DNA from: Pseudomonas tritici
GTDB lineage: Bacteria > Pseudomonadota > Gammaproteobacteria > Pseudomonadales > Pseudomonadaceae
Direction: 5' to 3'
NCBI RefSeq assembly: GCF_014268275.3
Contig: NZ_CP077084.1
Span: forward strand, 248,001-312,000
DNA: 64,000 nucleotides
Shown here: positions 51,654 through 60,370 of the stretch, in pieces
Layout of the letters: each line of letters starts with the position of its first letter
Position numbering within the stretch: the first letter of the stretch is position 1
Position numbers and translations under genes: made by a program
Notes under the pieces: model-generated
Told to the model about the DNA's origin: nothing
The model's database searches: none
The model's input: only the letters and a program-made list of their open reading frames with translations

Positions 51654-52406
51654 ATGTCTGATCAAGATCAAGACAACCCCCGGCGTGACTTTTTGCGCAA
51701 ATCCTTGACCTTGATCCCGGTGGTCACGGTTGCCAGCACCGGCCTCGGCGGCTCGATGCTGATGGCTACGCCAGAGCCAGCGCAGGCCGCGCCCGCGAAG
51801 CCTGCGGCCAGCGACAACGCCTATGAGCCTACGTATTTCACCGCCGAGGAATGGGCGTTTATCAATGCCGCCGTCGAGCGCCTGATTCCCGCCGATGCCC
51901 AAGGCCCAGGTGCCCTGGAAGCGGGTGCACCGGAATACATCGACCGCCAGATGAATACGCCTTACGCCAGTGGTGCCCTGTGGTTCATGCAAGGCCCCTT
52001 CAACGCTGACGCACCGCCCGAGATGGGCTGGCAGAGCAAATTGGTACCCAAAGAGATCTATCGTCTGGGCATTGCCGCGACGGATGCATGGTCGAAGGCG
52101 TTCAACGGTAAAGCTTTTGCTGCGCAAGACAGCGCTACCCGAGACGATATGCTGCGCCGCCTCGAGGCTGGCGGTAGCGAAGTTGCTGCGCATTTCGAGA
52201 CGGTGCCGCCGAAGATGTTCTTCAACTTGCTGCTGCAAAATACCAAGGAAGGCTTCTTCTGCGACCCGATCCACGGCGGTAACAAAGGCATGGTCGGCTG
52301 GACCATGATTGGTTTCCCCGGCGCTCGCGCCGACTTCATGGACTGGGTTGAACGCAACGAGCAATACCCCTTCCCGGCAGTTTCTATCCGCGGTGAGAGG
52401 GCATAA
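51654..52406 (+). CDS. gluconate 2-dehydrogenase subunit 3 (Tat-exported small subunit)
   Basis: This 250-residue subunit of membrane-bound FAD gluconate dehydrogenase has a twin-arginine signal, NPRRDFLRKSLTLIPVVTVASTG, with the Arg pair at residues 10-11, ending near AQAAPA. The mature domain includes YFTAEEWAFINAAVERLIPAD, typical of the family. The complex oxidises gluconate to 2-ketogluconate in the periplasm. It is the first gene of a three-gene operon and is followed 2 bp later by the flavoprotein gene. Confidence 0.92.
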   Translation: MSDQDQDNPRRDFLRKSLTLIPVVTVASTGLGGSMLMATPEPAQAAPAKPAASDNAYEPTYFTAEEWAFINAAVERLIPADAQGPGALEAGAPEYIDRQMNTPYASGALWFMQGPFNADAPPEMGWQSKLVPKEIYRLGIAATDAWSKAFNGKAFAAQDSATRDDMLRRLEAGGSEVAAHFETVPPKMFFNLLLQNTKEGFFCDPIHGGNKGMVGWTMIGFPGARADFMDWVERNEQYPFPAVSIRGERA

Positions 52407-52408
52407 AC

Positions 52409-54193
52409 GTGGCGACCATCATGAAGAAAGTAGATGCAGTGATCGTCGGCTTCGGCTGGACCGGCGCGATCATGGCCAAGGAGCTGACGGAAGCGGGCCT
52501 CAACGTGGTCGCGCTGGAACGCGGGCCTATGCAGGACACTTACCCGGACGGCAACTATCCGCAGGTCATCGACGAATTGACTTACAGCGTGCGTAAAAAA
52601 CTCTTCCAGGACATTTCCAAAGAGACGGTGACCATTCGCCATAGCGTGAATGATGTGGCGCTGCCTAACCGTCAGTTGGGTGCGTTCTTGCCGGGCAACG
52701 GCGTCGGCGGTGCGGGCCTGCACTGGTCGGGCGTGCATTTTCGCGTCGACCCGATCGAGTTGCGCATCCGCACCCATTACGAGGAGCGCTATGGCAAAAA
52801 CTTCATCCCCAAGGACATGACGATCCAGGACTTCGGCGTGAGCTATGAAGAGCTGGAGCCGTTTTTCGACTACGCGGAAAAAGTCTTCGGCACCTCCGGC
52901 CAGGCCTGGACGGTGAAAGGCCAACTCGTCGGTGAAGGCCGTGGCGGCAACCCCTATGCGCCTGACCGTTCCAATCCGTTCCCGTTGGAATCACAGAAAA
53001 ACACCGTCTCCGCACAACTGTTTCAGAAAGCGGCTAGCGATGTGGGTTACAAACCCTACAACCTGCCGTCGGCCAATACCTCGGGGCCGTACACCAACCC
53101 CTATGGTGCGCAGATGGGCCCGTGCAACTTCTGTGGTTTCTGCAGTGGCTATGTTTGCTACATGTACTCCAAAGCCTCGCCGAACGTGAACATCCTGCCA
53201 GCTTTGCGCCAGGTACCGAATTTCGAACTGCGGCCTAATTCCCACGTGCTCAAGGTCAACCTCGACAGCACCAAGCGCAAGGCCACCGGTGTGACGTACA
53301 TCGACGCCCAGGGCCGGGAATGCGAGCAGCCGGCAGACCTGGTGATCCTCGGCGCATTCCAGTTCCACAACGTGCGTTTGATGCTGCTGTCCGGAATCGG
53401 CAAGCCTTACGACCCGATCACCAATGAAGGTGTGGTGGGCAGGAATTTCGCCTACCAGAACATGGCGACCATCAAGGCGTTCTTCGACAAGGACACCCAC
53501 ACCAACAACTTCATCGGTGCGGGCGGCAATGGCGTGGCCATTGATGACTTCAACGCCGACAACTTCGATCACGGGCCTCACGGCTTTGTGGGCGGCTCGC
53601 CGATGTGGGTCAACCAGGCCGGTAGCCGACCGATTGCCGGTACGTCCAACCCGCCGGGAACCCCGGCCTGGGGCAGCGCGTGGAAGCGCGCGACCGCCGA
53701 TTACTACACCCACCAAGTGTCGATGGATGCCCACGGCGCCCATCAATCCTACCGGGGCAACTACCTGGATCTGGACCCGGTTTATCGGGATGCCTACGGC
53801 TTGCCGCTGCTGCGGATGACGTTCGATTGGCAAGAAAACGACATCAAGATGAACCGCTTCATGGTCGAGAAAATGGGCAAAGTCGCCGAAGCGATGAACC
53901 CCAAGGCGATTGCCGTGCTGGGCAAAAAGGTCGGTGAGCACTTCAACACCGCGTCGTACCAGACCACCCACCTCAACGGCGGCGCAATCATGGGCACCGA
54001 CCCGAAAACCAGTGCCTTGAACCGTTACCTGCAGTGCTGGGATGTACACAACGTGTTTGTGCCAGGCGCATCCGCTTTCCCACAAGGTTTGGGCTACAAC
54101 CCTACCGGCCTGGTGGCGGCGCTGACCTATTGGTCGGCCCGGGCGATCCGCGAGCAGTACCTGAAAAACCCCGGCCCACTGGTTCAGGCATAA
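52409..54193 (+). CDS. gluconate 2-dehydrogenase flavoprotein subunit (GMC family)
   Basis: The 594-residue catalytic subunit starts at GTG 52409, with ATG 52421 as an alternative. The FAD-binding fold begins VDAVIVGFGWTGAIMAKELTEAGLNVVALERG. GVGGAGLHWSGVHFRVDP and the Cys-rich GPCNFCGFCSGYVCY follow. The C-terminal catalytic pair is in HLNGGAIMGTDP (His) and GLGYNPTGLVAAL (Asn). It has no signal peptide, so it is probably exported together with the Tat-dependent small subunit. Electrons pass to the cytochrome subunit encoded next. Confidence 0.93.
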   Translation: MATIMKKVDAVIVGFGWTGAIMAKELTEAGLNVVALERGPMQDTYPDGNYPQVIDELTYSVRKKLFQDISKETVTIRHSVNDVALPNRQLGAFLPGNGVGGAGLHWSGVHFRVDPIELRIRTHYEERYGKNFIPKDMTIQDFGVSYEELEPFFDYAEKVFGTSGQAWTVKGQLVGEGRGGNPYAPDRSNPFPLESQKNTVSAQLFQKAASDVGYKPYNLPSANTSGPYTNPYGAQMGPCNFCGFCSGYVCYMYSKASPNVNILPALRQVPNFELRPNSHVLKVNLDSTKRKATGVTYIDAQGRECEQPADLVILGAFQFHNVRLMLLSGIGKPYDPITNEGVVGRNFAYQNMATIKAFFDKDTHTNNFIGAGGNGVAIDDFNADNFDHGPHGFVGGSPMWVNQAGSRPIAGTSNPPGTPAWGSAWKRATADYYTHQVSMDAHGAHQSYRGNYLDLDPVYRDAYGLPLLRMTFDWQENDIKMNRFMVEKMGKVAEAMNPKAIAVLGKKVGEHFNTASYQTTHLNGGAIMGTDPKTSALNRYLQCWDVHNVFVPGASAFPQGLGYNPTGLVAALTYWSARAIREQYLKNPGPLVQA

Positions 54194-54199
54194 GGAGCG

Positions 54200-55504
54200 A
54201 TGACCATGAAAGCACTTGTTATCGCGACGTTTGCCCTATTCAGCAGCTGCTCGGTAAGCGCGGCTGAGACCGATCTGGTCAAGCAGGGCGAATACCTGGC
54301 CCGCGCCGGTGACTGCGTGGCCTGCCACACCGCCAAGGGCGGTAAACCGTTCGCCGGCGGCCTGCCGATGGAAACCCCCATCGGCGTGATCTATTCCACC
54401 AACATCACGCCGGACAAGACCGGCCTGGGCGACTACAGCTTTGAAGACTTCGACAAGGCCGTGCGCCATGGCGTCGCCAAGAGCGGTAGTACGCTTTACC
54501 CGGCGATGCCCTACCCGTCTTACGCACGTGTCAGCCAAAGCGATATGCACGCGTTGTATGCGTATTTCATGAAGGGTGTTGAACCGGTCGCCCAGGAGAA
54601 CAAGGACAGCGATATTCCCTGGCCACTGAGCATGCGCTGGCCGTTGGCGGCGTGGCGCTGGATGTTTGCGCCCGAGGTGGCGGACTACCAGGCGCCCGCC
54701 AATGCTGACCCGGTGATCAGCCGTGGTGCTTATTTGGTGGAAGGCCTTGGCCACTGTGGCGCGTGCCATACGCCACGGGCTTTGACCATGCAGGAAAAAG
54801 CCCTGAGTGCCACTGATGGCAACGCGTTCCTGTCTGGCAGTGCGCCGTTGGAGGGCTGGATCGCCAAGAGCCTGCGCGGCGACCACAAGGACGGCCTCGG
54901 CAGTTGGAGCGAGGAGCAGCTGGTGCAATTCCTCAAGACCGGCCGCAGTGATCGCAGTGCGGTGTTTGGTGGCATGAGCGATGTTGTGGTCCACAGCATG
55001 CAGCACATGTCGGAAAATGACCTGACGGCTATCGCCCGTTACCTCAAGAGCCTGCCGGCGGTAGACCCCAAGGACCAGCCGCACCAGTACGACAAGCAGG
55101 TGGCTGATGCCCTGTGGAAAGGTGATGACAGCAAGCGAGGTGCGTCGGTGTACATCGACAACTGTGCGGCCTGCCACCGTACTGACGGCCATGGCTACAC
55201 GCGGGTGTTCCCGGCGCTGGCGGGCAACCCGGTATTACAGACGGCGGATGCCACGTCGTTGATCAACATCGTGTTGAACGGCGGCACGTTGCCGGCTACG
55301 CACGCGGCGCCGTCGACCTTCACCATGCCAGCATTTGCCTGGCGCCTGTCGGACCAGGAAGTGGCGGATGTGGTCAGTTTCATTCGTGGCAGCTGGGGCA
55401 ACCAAGGCGCGCCGGTGAAAGCCAGCGAAGTGGCGGACCTGCGCAAGAACGATATGCGCACCACCCCGGGTGACGACCTGGGACAGGTCACTCAAAAGCA
55501 CTGA
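54200..55504 (+). CDS. gluconate 2-dehydrogenase cytochrome c subunit
   Basis: This 434-residue exported triheme cytochrome c has a signal peptide (MTMKALVIATFALFSSCSVSAAE). Three CxxCH heme sites occur at residues 39-43 (CVACH), 186-190 (CGACH) and 322-326 (CAACH). Met axial-ligand regions such as YPAMPYPSYA and FTMPAFAWRL are visible. It transfers electrons from the flavoprotein to ubiquinone. The start may be the second ATG at 54206. It closes the operon. Confidence 0.93.
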   Translation: MTMKALVIATFALFSSCSVSAAETDLVKQGEYLARAGDCVACHTAKGGKPFAGGLPMETPIGVIYSTNITPDKTGLGDYSFEDFDKAVRHGVAKSGSTLYPAMPYPSYARVSQSDMHALYAYFMKGVEPVAQENKDSDIPWPLSMRWPLAAWRWMFAPEVADYQAPANADPVISRGAYLVEGLGHCGACHTPRALTMQEKALSATDGNAFLSGSAPLEGWIAKSLRGDHKDGLGSWSEEQLVQFLKTGRSDRSAVFGGMSDVVVHSMQHMSENDLTAIARYLKSLPAVDPKDQPHQYDKQVADALWKGDDSKRGASVYIDNCAACHRTDGHGYTRVFPALAGNPVLQTADATSLINIVLNGGTLPATHAAPSTFTMPAFAWRLSDQEVADVVSFIRGSWGNQGAPVKASEVADLRKNDMRTTPGDDLGQVTQKH

Positions 55505-55534
55505 CCGCCAAACGGCACTGGTCAGAAACCTTGT

Positions 55535-55568
55535 GCCTCGATACTGTATATAAAAACAGTATCGAGGC
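55535..55568. promoter_or_regulatory. LexA (SOS) box before the radical SAM gene
   Basis: CTGT at 55544-55547 and ACAG at 55556-55559 flank eight A/T bases, a perfect LexA core. The surrounding TACTGTATATAAAAACAG matches the E. coli consensus nearly throughout. The symmetry extends to 13-bp arms (55535-55547 and 55556-55568), the right arm covering the GAGG ribosome-binding site of the next gene. The hairpin followed by GTTTTC may also help terminate the upstream operon. Confidence 0.85.
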
Positions 55569-55574
55569 GTTTTC

Positions 55575-56633
55575 ATGTCTACTCCGCTGCCGCCCCGTGG
55601 TCGGGGCACGGCCACCAACCTGCACAACCGCTTTGCGCCCACCGTCAGCGTGGTCGAGGACGACGGCTGGTATCAGGAAGTGCCGCCGACCCAGGGCACC
55701 GAAGTGCGTATCGAAACGGCCAAGACCATCATCACCCGCAACAACTCGCCGGACTTGCCGTTTGATCGTTCGATCAACCCTTATCGTGGCTGCGAGCATG
55801 GGTGTATCTACTGCTATGCGCGGCCCAGCCATGCCTATTGGGACATGTCGCCGGGGCTGGATTTCGAAACCAGGCTCATCGCCAAGACCAACGCCGCGGA
55901 TGTGCTGGAGCAGCAACTGTCGAAGCCCGGCTACGTGTGCGCGCCGATCAATCTCGGTTCCAATACCGACCCTTACCAACCTATCGAGCGCGAGTACCGA
56001 ATCACGCGGCAAACCCTTGAAGTGCTGCTGCGCTATCGGCACCCGGTGACCATCATCACCAAGGGGTCACTGATTCTGCGCGATCTCGACCTGCTCACCG
56101 AGCTGGCCCGGCAGCGTTTGGTGGCCGTGATGATCAGCCTCACCAGCCTGGACGACGAGCTCAAGCGCATCCTGGAGCCACGCACGGCGGCGCCCAAGGC
56201 GCGGTTGCGGGCGATTCGGGTGATGCGCGAGGCCGGGATCCCGGTGGGGGTGCTGTGCTCGCCAATGATCCCGATGATCAACGACAGCGAATTGGAAAGC
56301 CTGCTCACCGAAGCCCACGCGGCGGGCGCACAGAGCGCGGCGTACATGATGCTGCGCCTGCCGCTTGAGGTGGCGCCGTTGTTTGAAGAGTGGCTGGCGG
56401 CGCATTACCCGCAACGTGCGGCCCATGTGATGAGCCTGGTGCGCCAGGTGCGCGGCGGCGAGGTGTATGACAGCCGCTTTGGTGTACGCATGCGCGGCGA
56501 AGGGCCATTTGCCGATCTGCTGGCCCAGCGGTTCAACAAGGCGATCAAGCGGCTGGGGCTCGACCGTCGGGAAGGGTTCAATCTTGATTGCACAGCCTTC
56601 TGCCCACCGGGCAGGCAGATGGCATTGTTGTAG
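55575..56633 (+). CDS. PA0069-type radical SAM protein
   Basis: The 352-residue radical SAM protein has the iron-sulfur motif RGCEHGCIYCYAR with Cys73, Cys77 and Cys80. It is related to spore photoproduct lyase-type proteins, with NLGSNTDPYQPIEREYRITRQTLEVL and ISLTSLDDELKRILEPR. I recall the P. aeruginosa homologue (PA0069) as part of the LexA regulon. A perfect SOS box lies 15 bp before ATG 55575. A DNA-damage role is therefore likely, but the substrate is unknown. Confidence 0.9.
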   Translation: MSTPLPPRGRGTATNLHNRFAPTVSVVEDDGWYQEVPPTQGTEVRIETAKTIITRNNSPDLPFDRSINPYRGCEHGCIYCYARPSHAYWDMSPGLDFETRLIAKTNAADVLEQQLSKPGYVCAPINLGSNTDPYQPIEREYRITRQTLEVLLRYRHPVTIITKGSLILRDLDLLTELARQRLVAVMISLTSLDDELKRILEPRTAAPKARLRAIRVMREAGIPVGVLCSPMIPMINDSELESLLTEAHAAGAQSAAYMMLRLPLEVAPLFEEWLAAHYPQRAAHVMSLVRQVRGGEVYDSRFGVRMRGEGPFADLLAQRFNKAIKRLGLDRREGFNLDCTAFCPPGRQMALL

Positions 56634-56861
56634 ACTGACGTGTAAGGCGGCATCCGCCTTGTAGGAATAATCGCCTTTTGACATCACTGAAAGCCGCGTT
56701 CTAGAGCGGTTCATTCAGTTTGAGTTAAGTTTCGACGGTTACCTTGTTCAGCGAGTGACTGATGAGTCGGCACTCTGACCGTTGGGCGGTTTACAACTTT
56801 TCCAGTGGCCTGGCGTCGAACTGACCTGAAAACTCCCCTGCATTAATCAAGAGGATGAATC
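56634..56861. other. intergenic spacer before carbonic anhydrase
   Basis: No gene is seen in these 228 bp. A small hairpin AAGGCGG-CAT-CCGCCTT at 56644-56660 and a weaker CCGC...GCGG structure near 56694-56712 occur downstream of the radical SAM gene. Neither has a good T-tract. The remainder should hold the carbonic anhydrase promoter, which I could not place. AGAGGA lies before its start. Confidence 0.4.
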
Positions 56862-57593
56862 ATGAGTGACAAGGATAAACAGCCGTTGGCTGCGTCGGCT
56901 TCAGCCCCTCAGGTGGCGGAAACCGCCGATGCAGCGCTAAAGCATATCGTTGACGGCTTTTTGCATTTCCATCACGACGTCTTCCCCCAACAGGAAGAAC
57001 TCTTCAAGAAACTCGCCACGGCCCAGAGCCCACGGGCGATGTTCATTACCTGCGCTGACTCGCGCATCGTGCCCGAGCTGATCACACAAAGCTCCCCTGG
57101 CGACCTGTTCGTGACGCGTAACGTCGGCAACGTAGTGCCGCCGTACGGGCAGATGAACGGTGGCGTTTCCACCGCTATTGAGTACGCCGTACTGGCCTTG
57201 GGCGTGCAGCACATCATTGTCTGCGGGCACTCGGATTGTGGCGCCATGCGTGCGGTGCTCAACCCCGCCAGCCTGGAGAAGATGCCGACCGTAAGGGCCT
57301 GGTTGCGACATGCCGAGGTCGCCAAATCCATGGTCGAGGACAACTGCGACTGCGCCAACGAAGGCGAGAGCATGAAGGTGCTGACTGAAGAAAACGTCAT
57401 CGCCCAGCTGCAACATTTGCGCACCCACCCTTCCGTGGCTTCGCGCATGGCCAATGGTCAATTGTTCATCCATGGTTGGATCTACAACATCGAGACCAGC
57501 GAAATCCGCGCCTACGATGCGGATCAATCGACGTTCCTGCCGTTGGGCGGCGATGGGCCGATTCCTTCCGCGACGCCTAAAGCGCGCTTCTAA
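56862..57593 (+). CDS. beta-class carbonic anhydrase
   Basis: This 243-residue enzyme interconverts CO2 and bicarbonate. Zinc ligands Cys64 and the Asp66-Arg68 dyad lie in ITCADSRIVPE; His123 and Cys126 lie in VCGHSDCGAMR. Position and length match P. aeruginosa PA0102 as I recall it. The SulP transporter starts 85 bp downstream on the same strand, suggesting bicarbonate uptake and conversion work together. Confidence 0.95.
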   Translation: MSDKDKQPLAASASAPQVAETADAALKHIVDGFLHFHHDVFPQQEELFKKLATAQSPRAMFITCADSRIVPELITQSSPGDLFVTRNVGNVVPPYGQMNGGVSTAIEYAVLALGVQHIIVCGHSDCGAMRAVLNPASLEKMPTVRAWLRHAEVAKSMVEDNCDCANEGESMKVLTEENVIAQLQHLRTHPSVASRMANGQLFIHGWIYNIETSEIRAYDADQSTFLPLGGDGPIPSATPKARF

Positions 57594-57678
57594 AACACTT
57601 CCCTGTCGGGTAAAGCGGTGGCTGCCATGGATGCAGCCAGGTTTTACCGCGCCCGGCCAATGCCTCGGGAGAGTCATC

Positions 57679-59226
57679 ATGCGTGCTGCTCAATTGAAAG
57701 CTGTATTGCCACGAGAGCTGCTCGCCTCGGTGGTTGTTTTTCTGGTTGCCCTGCCCCTGTGCATGGGCATTGCTATTGCGTCCGGCATGCCGCCGGCCAA
57801 AGGGCTTATCACGGGGATCATCGGTGGTTTGGTCGTGGGTTGGCTGGCAGGGTCGCCGCTGCAAGTCAGTGGGCCCGCCGCAGGTTTGGCTGTGCTGGTC
57901 TTCGAGCTGGTGCGCCAGCACGGGATGATGATGCTCGGGCCGATCCTGTTGCTGGCGGGCTTTCTGCAACTGGTCGCCGGGCGTTTGCGTCTGGGCTGCT
58001 GGTTCCGTGTCACGGCGCCGGCGGTGGTGTATGGCATGCTGGCAGGGATTGGCGTGCTGATCGTGCTGTCGCAGATCCACGTGATGCTCGACGGCGCGCC
58101 CAAACCTTCGGGGCTGGATAACCTGGCAGGCTTCCCTGCGGCGTTGGCTGAAGCGATCCCGACCCTGGGCGGCGGCCTTGGCTGGCAGGCGGGATTGCTC
58201 GGTTTATCGACAATGCTGGTGATGTACACCTGGGACAAATTACGCCCGCAACGCCTGCGCTTTGTGCCGGGCGCCTTGTTGGGCGTTGGCCTGACCACCG
58301 TTGTCAGTTTGGTGCTGGCGTTGCAGGTCAAGCGTGTGGAGGTGCCGGAAAATCTCGCCGATGCCATCGACTGGCTGCGTCCCAGCGACTTGCTGAACCT
58401 CGCTGATCCGCAACTGTTGATCGCCGCGTTCGCCGTGGCGTTTATCGCGAGTGCCGAAACCCTGCTCTCCGCTGCGGCGGTCGACCGCATGCACAGCGGT
58501 CAGCGTTCTGATTTTGACAGGGAATTGTCTGCGCAAGGTGTAGGCAACATGCTGTGTGGCCTGGTCGGTGCCCTGCCGATGACCGGTGTGATCGTACGCA
58601 GTTCGGCCAACGTACAGGCCGGTGCCACGACGCGCTTGTCGGCGATGTTCCACGGTGTGTGGCTGTTGGGTTTCGTATTGCTGCTGTCGAGCGTGCTGCA
58701 AAGCATTCCAGTGGCGAGCCTGGCGGGTGTGCTGGTGTATACCGGGATCAAGCTGGTGGACATCAAGGCGTTCAAGGCGCTGGGGCGCTATGGGCGGATG
58801 CCGATGTTTACCTATGCGGCCACGGCGCTGGCGATCATCTTTACCGACCTGCTGACCGGCGTGCTGGTGGGCTTTGGGTTGACGTTGGTCAAACTGGCGT
58901 TCAAGGCCTCACGGCTTAAGGTCAGCCTGATCGACTTGCCCCAGGTCGATGAGATGGAGCTGCGCCTGACGGGGGCGGCGACCTTCCTGAAAGTGCCGGC
59001 GTTGACTCAAGTGCTGGCAACAGTGCCCGCTGGGACGACCTTGCACGTACCGCTGAACAACCTGAATTACATTGACCATTCTTGCCTGGAGTTACTGGAG
59101 GAATGGGGGCGTGCCAATGCGGCGAAGGGTTCGACACTGGTGATCGAGGCGCGTGGGTTGAAGCGCCGGTTGGAAGGGCGGGTGCGAATGACAACGGGGA
59201 TAGGTTCGGCGCCATCTGTAAGCTGA
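57679..59226 (+). CDS. SulP-family transporter, probable bicarbonate carrier
   Basis: From ATG 57679 (GGGAGAG upstream) the protein has 515 residues. About ten to twelve membrane segments run to residue 410, including LPLCMGIAIASGMPPAKGLITGIIGG and the FIASAETLLSAAAVDRM signature. A C-terminal STAS domain contains NNLNYIDHSCLELLEEW. SulP proteins adjacent to carbonic anhydrase genes often carry bicarbonate; this is inference. Its STAS-side sequence differs from the SulP at 27574, so the two are distinct paralogues. Confidence 0.88.
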   Translation: MRAAQLKAVLPRELLASVVVFLVALPLCMGIAIASGMPPAKGLITGIIGGLVVGWLAGSPLQVSGPAAGLAVLVFELVRQHGMMMLGPILLLAGFLQLVAGRLRLGCWFRVTAPAVVYGMLAGIGVLIVLSQIHVMLDGAPKPSGLDNLAGFPAALAEAIPTLGGGLGWQAGLLGLSTMLVMYTWDKLRPQRLRFVPGALLGVGLTTVVSLVLALQVKRVEVPENLADAIDWLRPSDLLNLADPQLLIAAFAVAFIASAETLLSAAAVDRMHSGQRSDFDRELSAQGVGNMLCGLVGALPMTGVIVRSSANVQAGATTRLSAMFHGVWLLGFVLLLSSVLQSIPVASLAGVLVYTGIKLVDIKAFKALGRYGRMPMFTYAATALAIIFTDLLTGVLVGFGLTLVKLAFKASRLKVSLIDLPQVDEMELRLTGAATFLKVPALTQVLATVPAGTTLHVPLNNLNYIDHSCLELLEEWGRANAAKGSTLVIEARGLKRRLEGRVRMTTGIGSAPSVS

Positions 59227-59242
59227 CGAAACCGGATCAAAA

Positions 59243-59330
59243 TGTGTGCGGGCTTGCTCGCGAAGGCGGAGTGTCAGTCACCGGAAGTGTTGACTGAACC
59301 ATAGCATTCGCGAGCAAGCCCGCTCCCACA
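59243..59330. repeat. REP doublet, GTGGGAGCGGGCTTGCTCGC type
   Basis: The arms are at 59243-59264 and 59307-59330. The right arm carries an intact GTGGGAGCGGGCTTGCTCGC core (as complement). The left arm has lost about two bases near its outer end. It sits between the convergent SulP and hypothetical genes. Confidence 0.85.
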
Positions 59331-59354
59331 TGGGTTTTGCATTGGATCTAAGAT

Positions 59355-60002
59355 CTAGGCCGGCTGATCCAACGCCAACTCAACCCCCAACTGCCGCGAC
59401 AGGCACGGCCAGCGCTTCCACGCGGCCTCGGTGTTCGGGCTCTTGAGCGTTTCGCGGTAAGCCTCCACCGACTCCAGCGCAAAGCTCTCTTCGTTGAGCA
59501 TTTCATCCACTGCGTGATGCACCGCCTCATCCAGTTGATTAGCGAATGTTTCGCCAATCAGTTGGTGGGCAATCACGTTAGCCACAGTGGTATCCGCCGG
59601 AATCAACGGCTGACCGAAATGCTTGATATACAGATCGTTGACTTCTTCCACCAGGCGATGGGCCAGGTAAGCCTCATCCAGCAGGCCGTCGAGCCCCTCG
59701 TGGCCCGCCAGGATCGCAGGCGGCTGCAGGAAGAAATGCTCGGCGATCTTCAGCACCGGTTTGATCTGGCTTTCGATACCGGCCTCGCGGGCCACGTCGT
59801 TGGCAGCGTCCAGCAAATCCGGGACGAGGTCGATGTAGGCGGTGACAAAGCGGCTCATGACAATGTTGCGATCACCGTCAGCCAGGGAAATGGCCGAATG
59901 CAGGTGCGGCAATTGTTTTTCCAGTTGCTGGGCAAGCTGGCCCGTGCTGGTTTCGTGTTGGTGGGCACGGGAAATCTGCTCGCGCAATGCGGCGGTGTTC
60001 AT
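59355..60002 (-). CDS. conserved hypothetical protein upstream of the cox operon
   Basis: This soluble protein has 215 residues, from MNTAALREQISRAHQHET. It is almost wholly alpha-helical in appearance, with no signal peptide, membrane segment or recognised domain. Notable segments are DGDRNIVMSRFVTAYIDLVPDLLDAA and GLLDEAYLAHRLVEEVNDLYIKHFG. I recall a homologue in the same place in P. aeruginosa (PA0104), divergent from coxB. Conserved linkage hints at a respiratory or envelope role, but no function can be given. Confidence 0.8.
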   Translation of the reverse strand: MNTAALREQISRAHQHETSTGQLAQQLEKQLPHLHSAISLADGDRNIVMSRFVTAYIDLVPDLLDAANDVAREAGIESQIKPVLKIAEHFFLQPPAILAGHEGLDGLLDEAYLAHRLVEEVNDLYIKHFGQPLIPADTTVANVIAHQLIGETFANQLDEAVHHAVDEMLNEESFALESVEAYRETLKSPNTEAAWKRWPCLSRQLGVELALDQPA

Positions 60003-60370
60003 GAAGGCTCCAGTGATGCAGGCGTAGGAAAAGGGAGAGGATAAGGTAGCTCGTTTATACGAGCGCCTCAGACGCATTTGTCATAATTATTTCATGGTTA
60101 TGCGCAGGCGTTATATCGAATCGCGATAGCGCAGCGCATAAACGATTCCGCAGCCTGTTTCATTAGGCCCAAATGCCTCATTTCAGCTCATTTACCCCTA
60201 CACATTGCGGGGTTGCAGAGCCTGTCTATACTCGGATTTGTACGCGATTAGCTGATGACGCCAGACTGCATAAGCAGGCAAGGCTAAGCGGTTGTAAGCA
60301 GTATGGAAGCCGCTCCCTTCGACGCAGGTGCAAACCGGCGGGATAACAAGAACGATAAGGGGAACCCGCA
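60003..60370. promoter_or_regulatory. intergenic region with putative coxB promoter
   Basis: These 368 bp have no convincing gene. TTGCGG at 60205-60210 and TATACT at 60227-60232 are 16 bp apart. The -10 is part of CTATACT, the extended form favoured by RpoS. It lies about 138 bp before coxB, leaving a long leader. RpoS dependence of the aa3 oxidase genes has been reported for P. aeruginosa. No other structure stands out. Confidence 0.5.
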
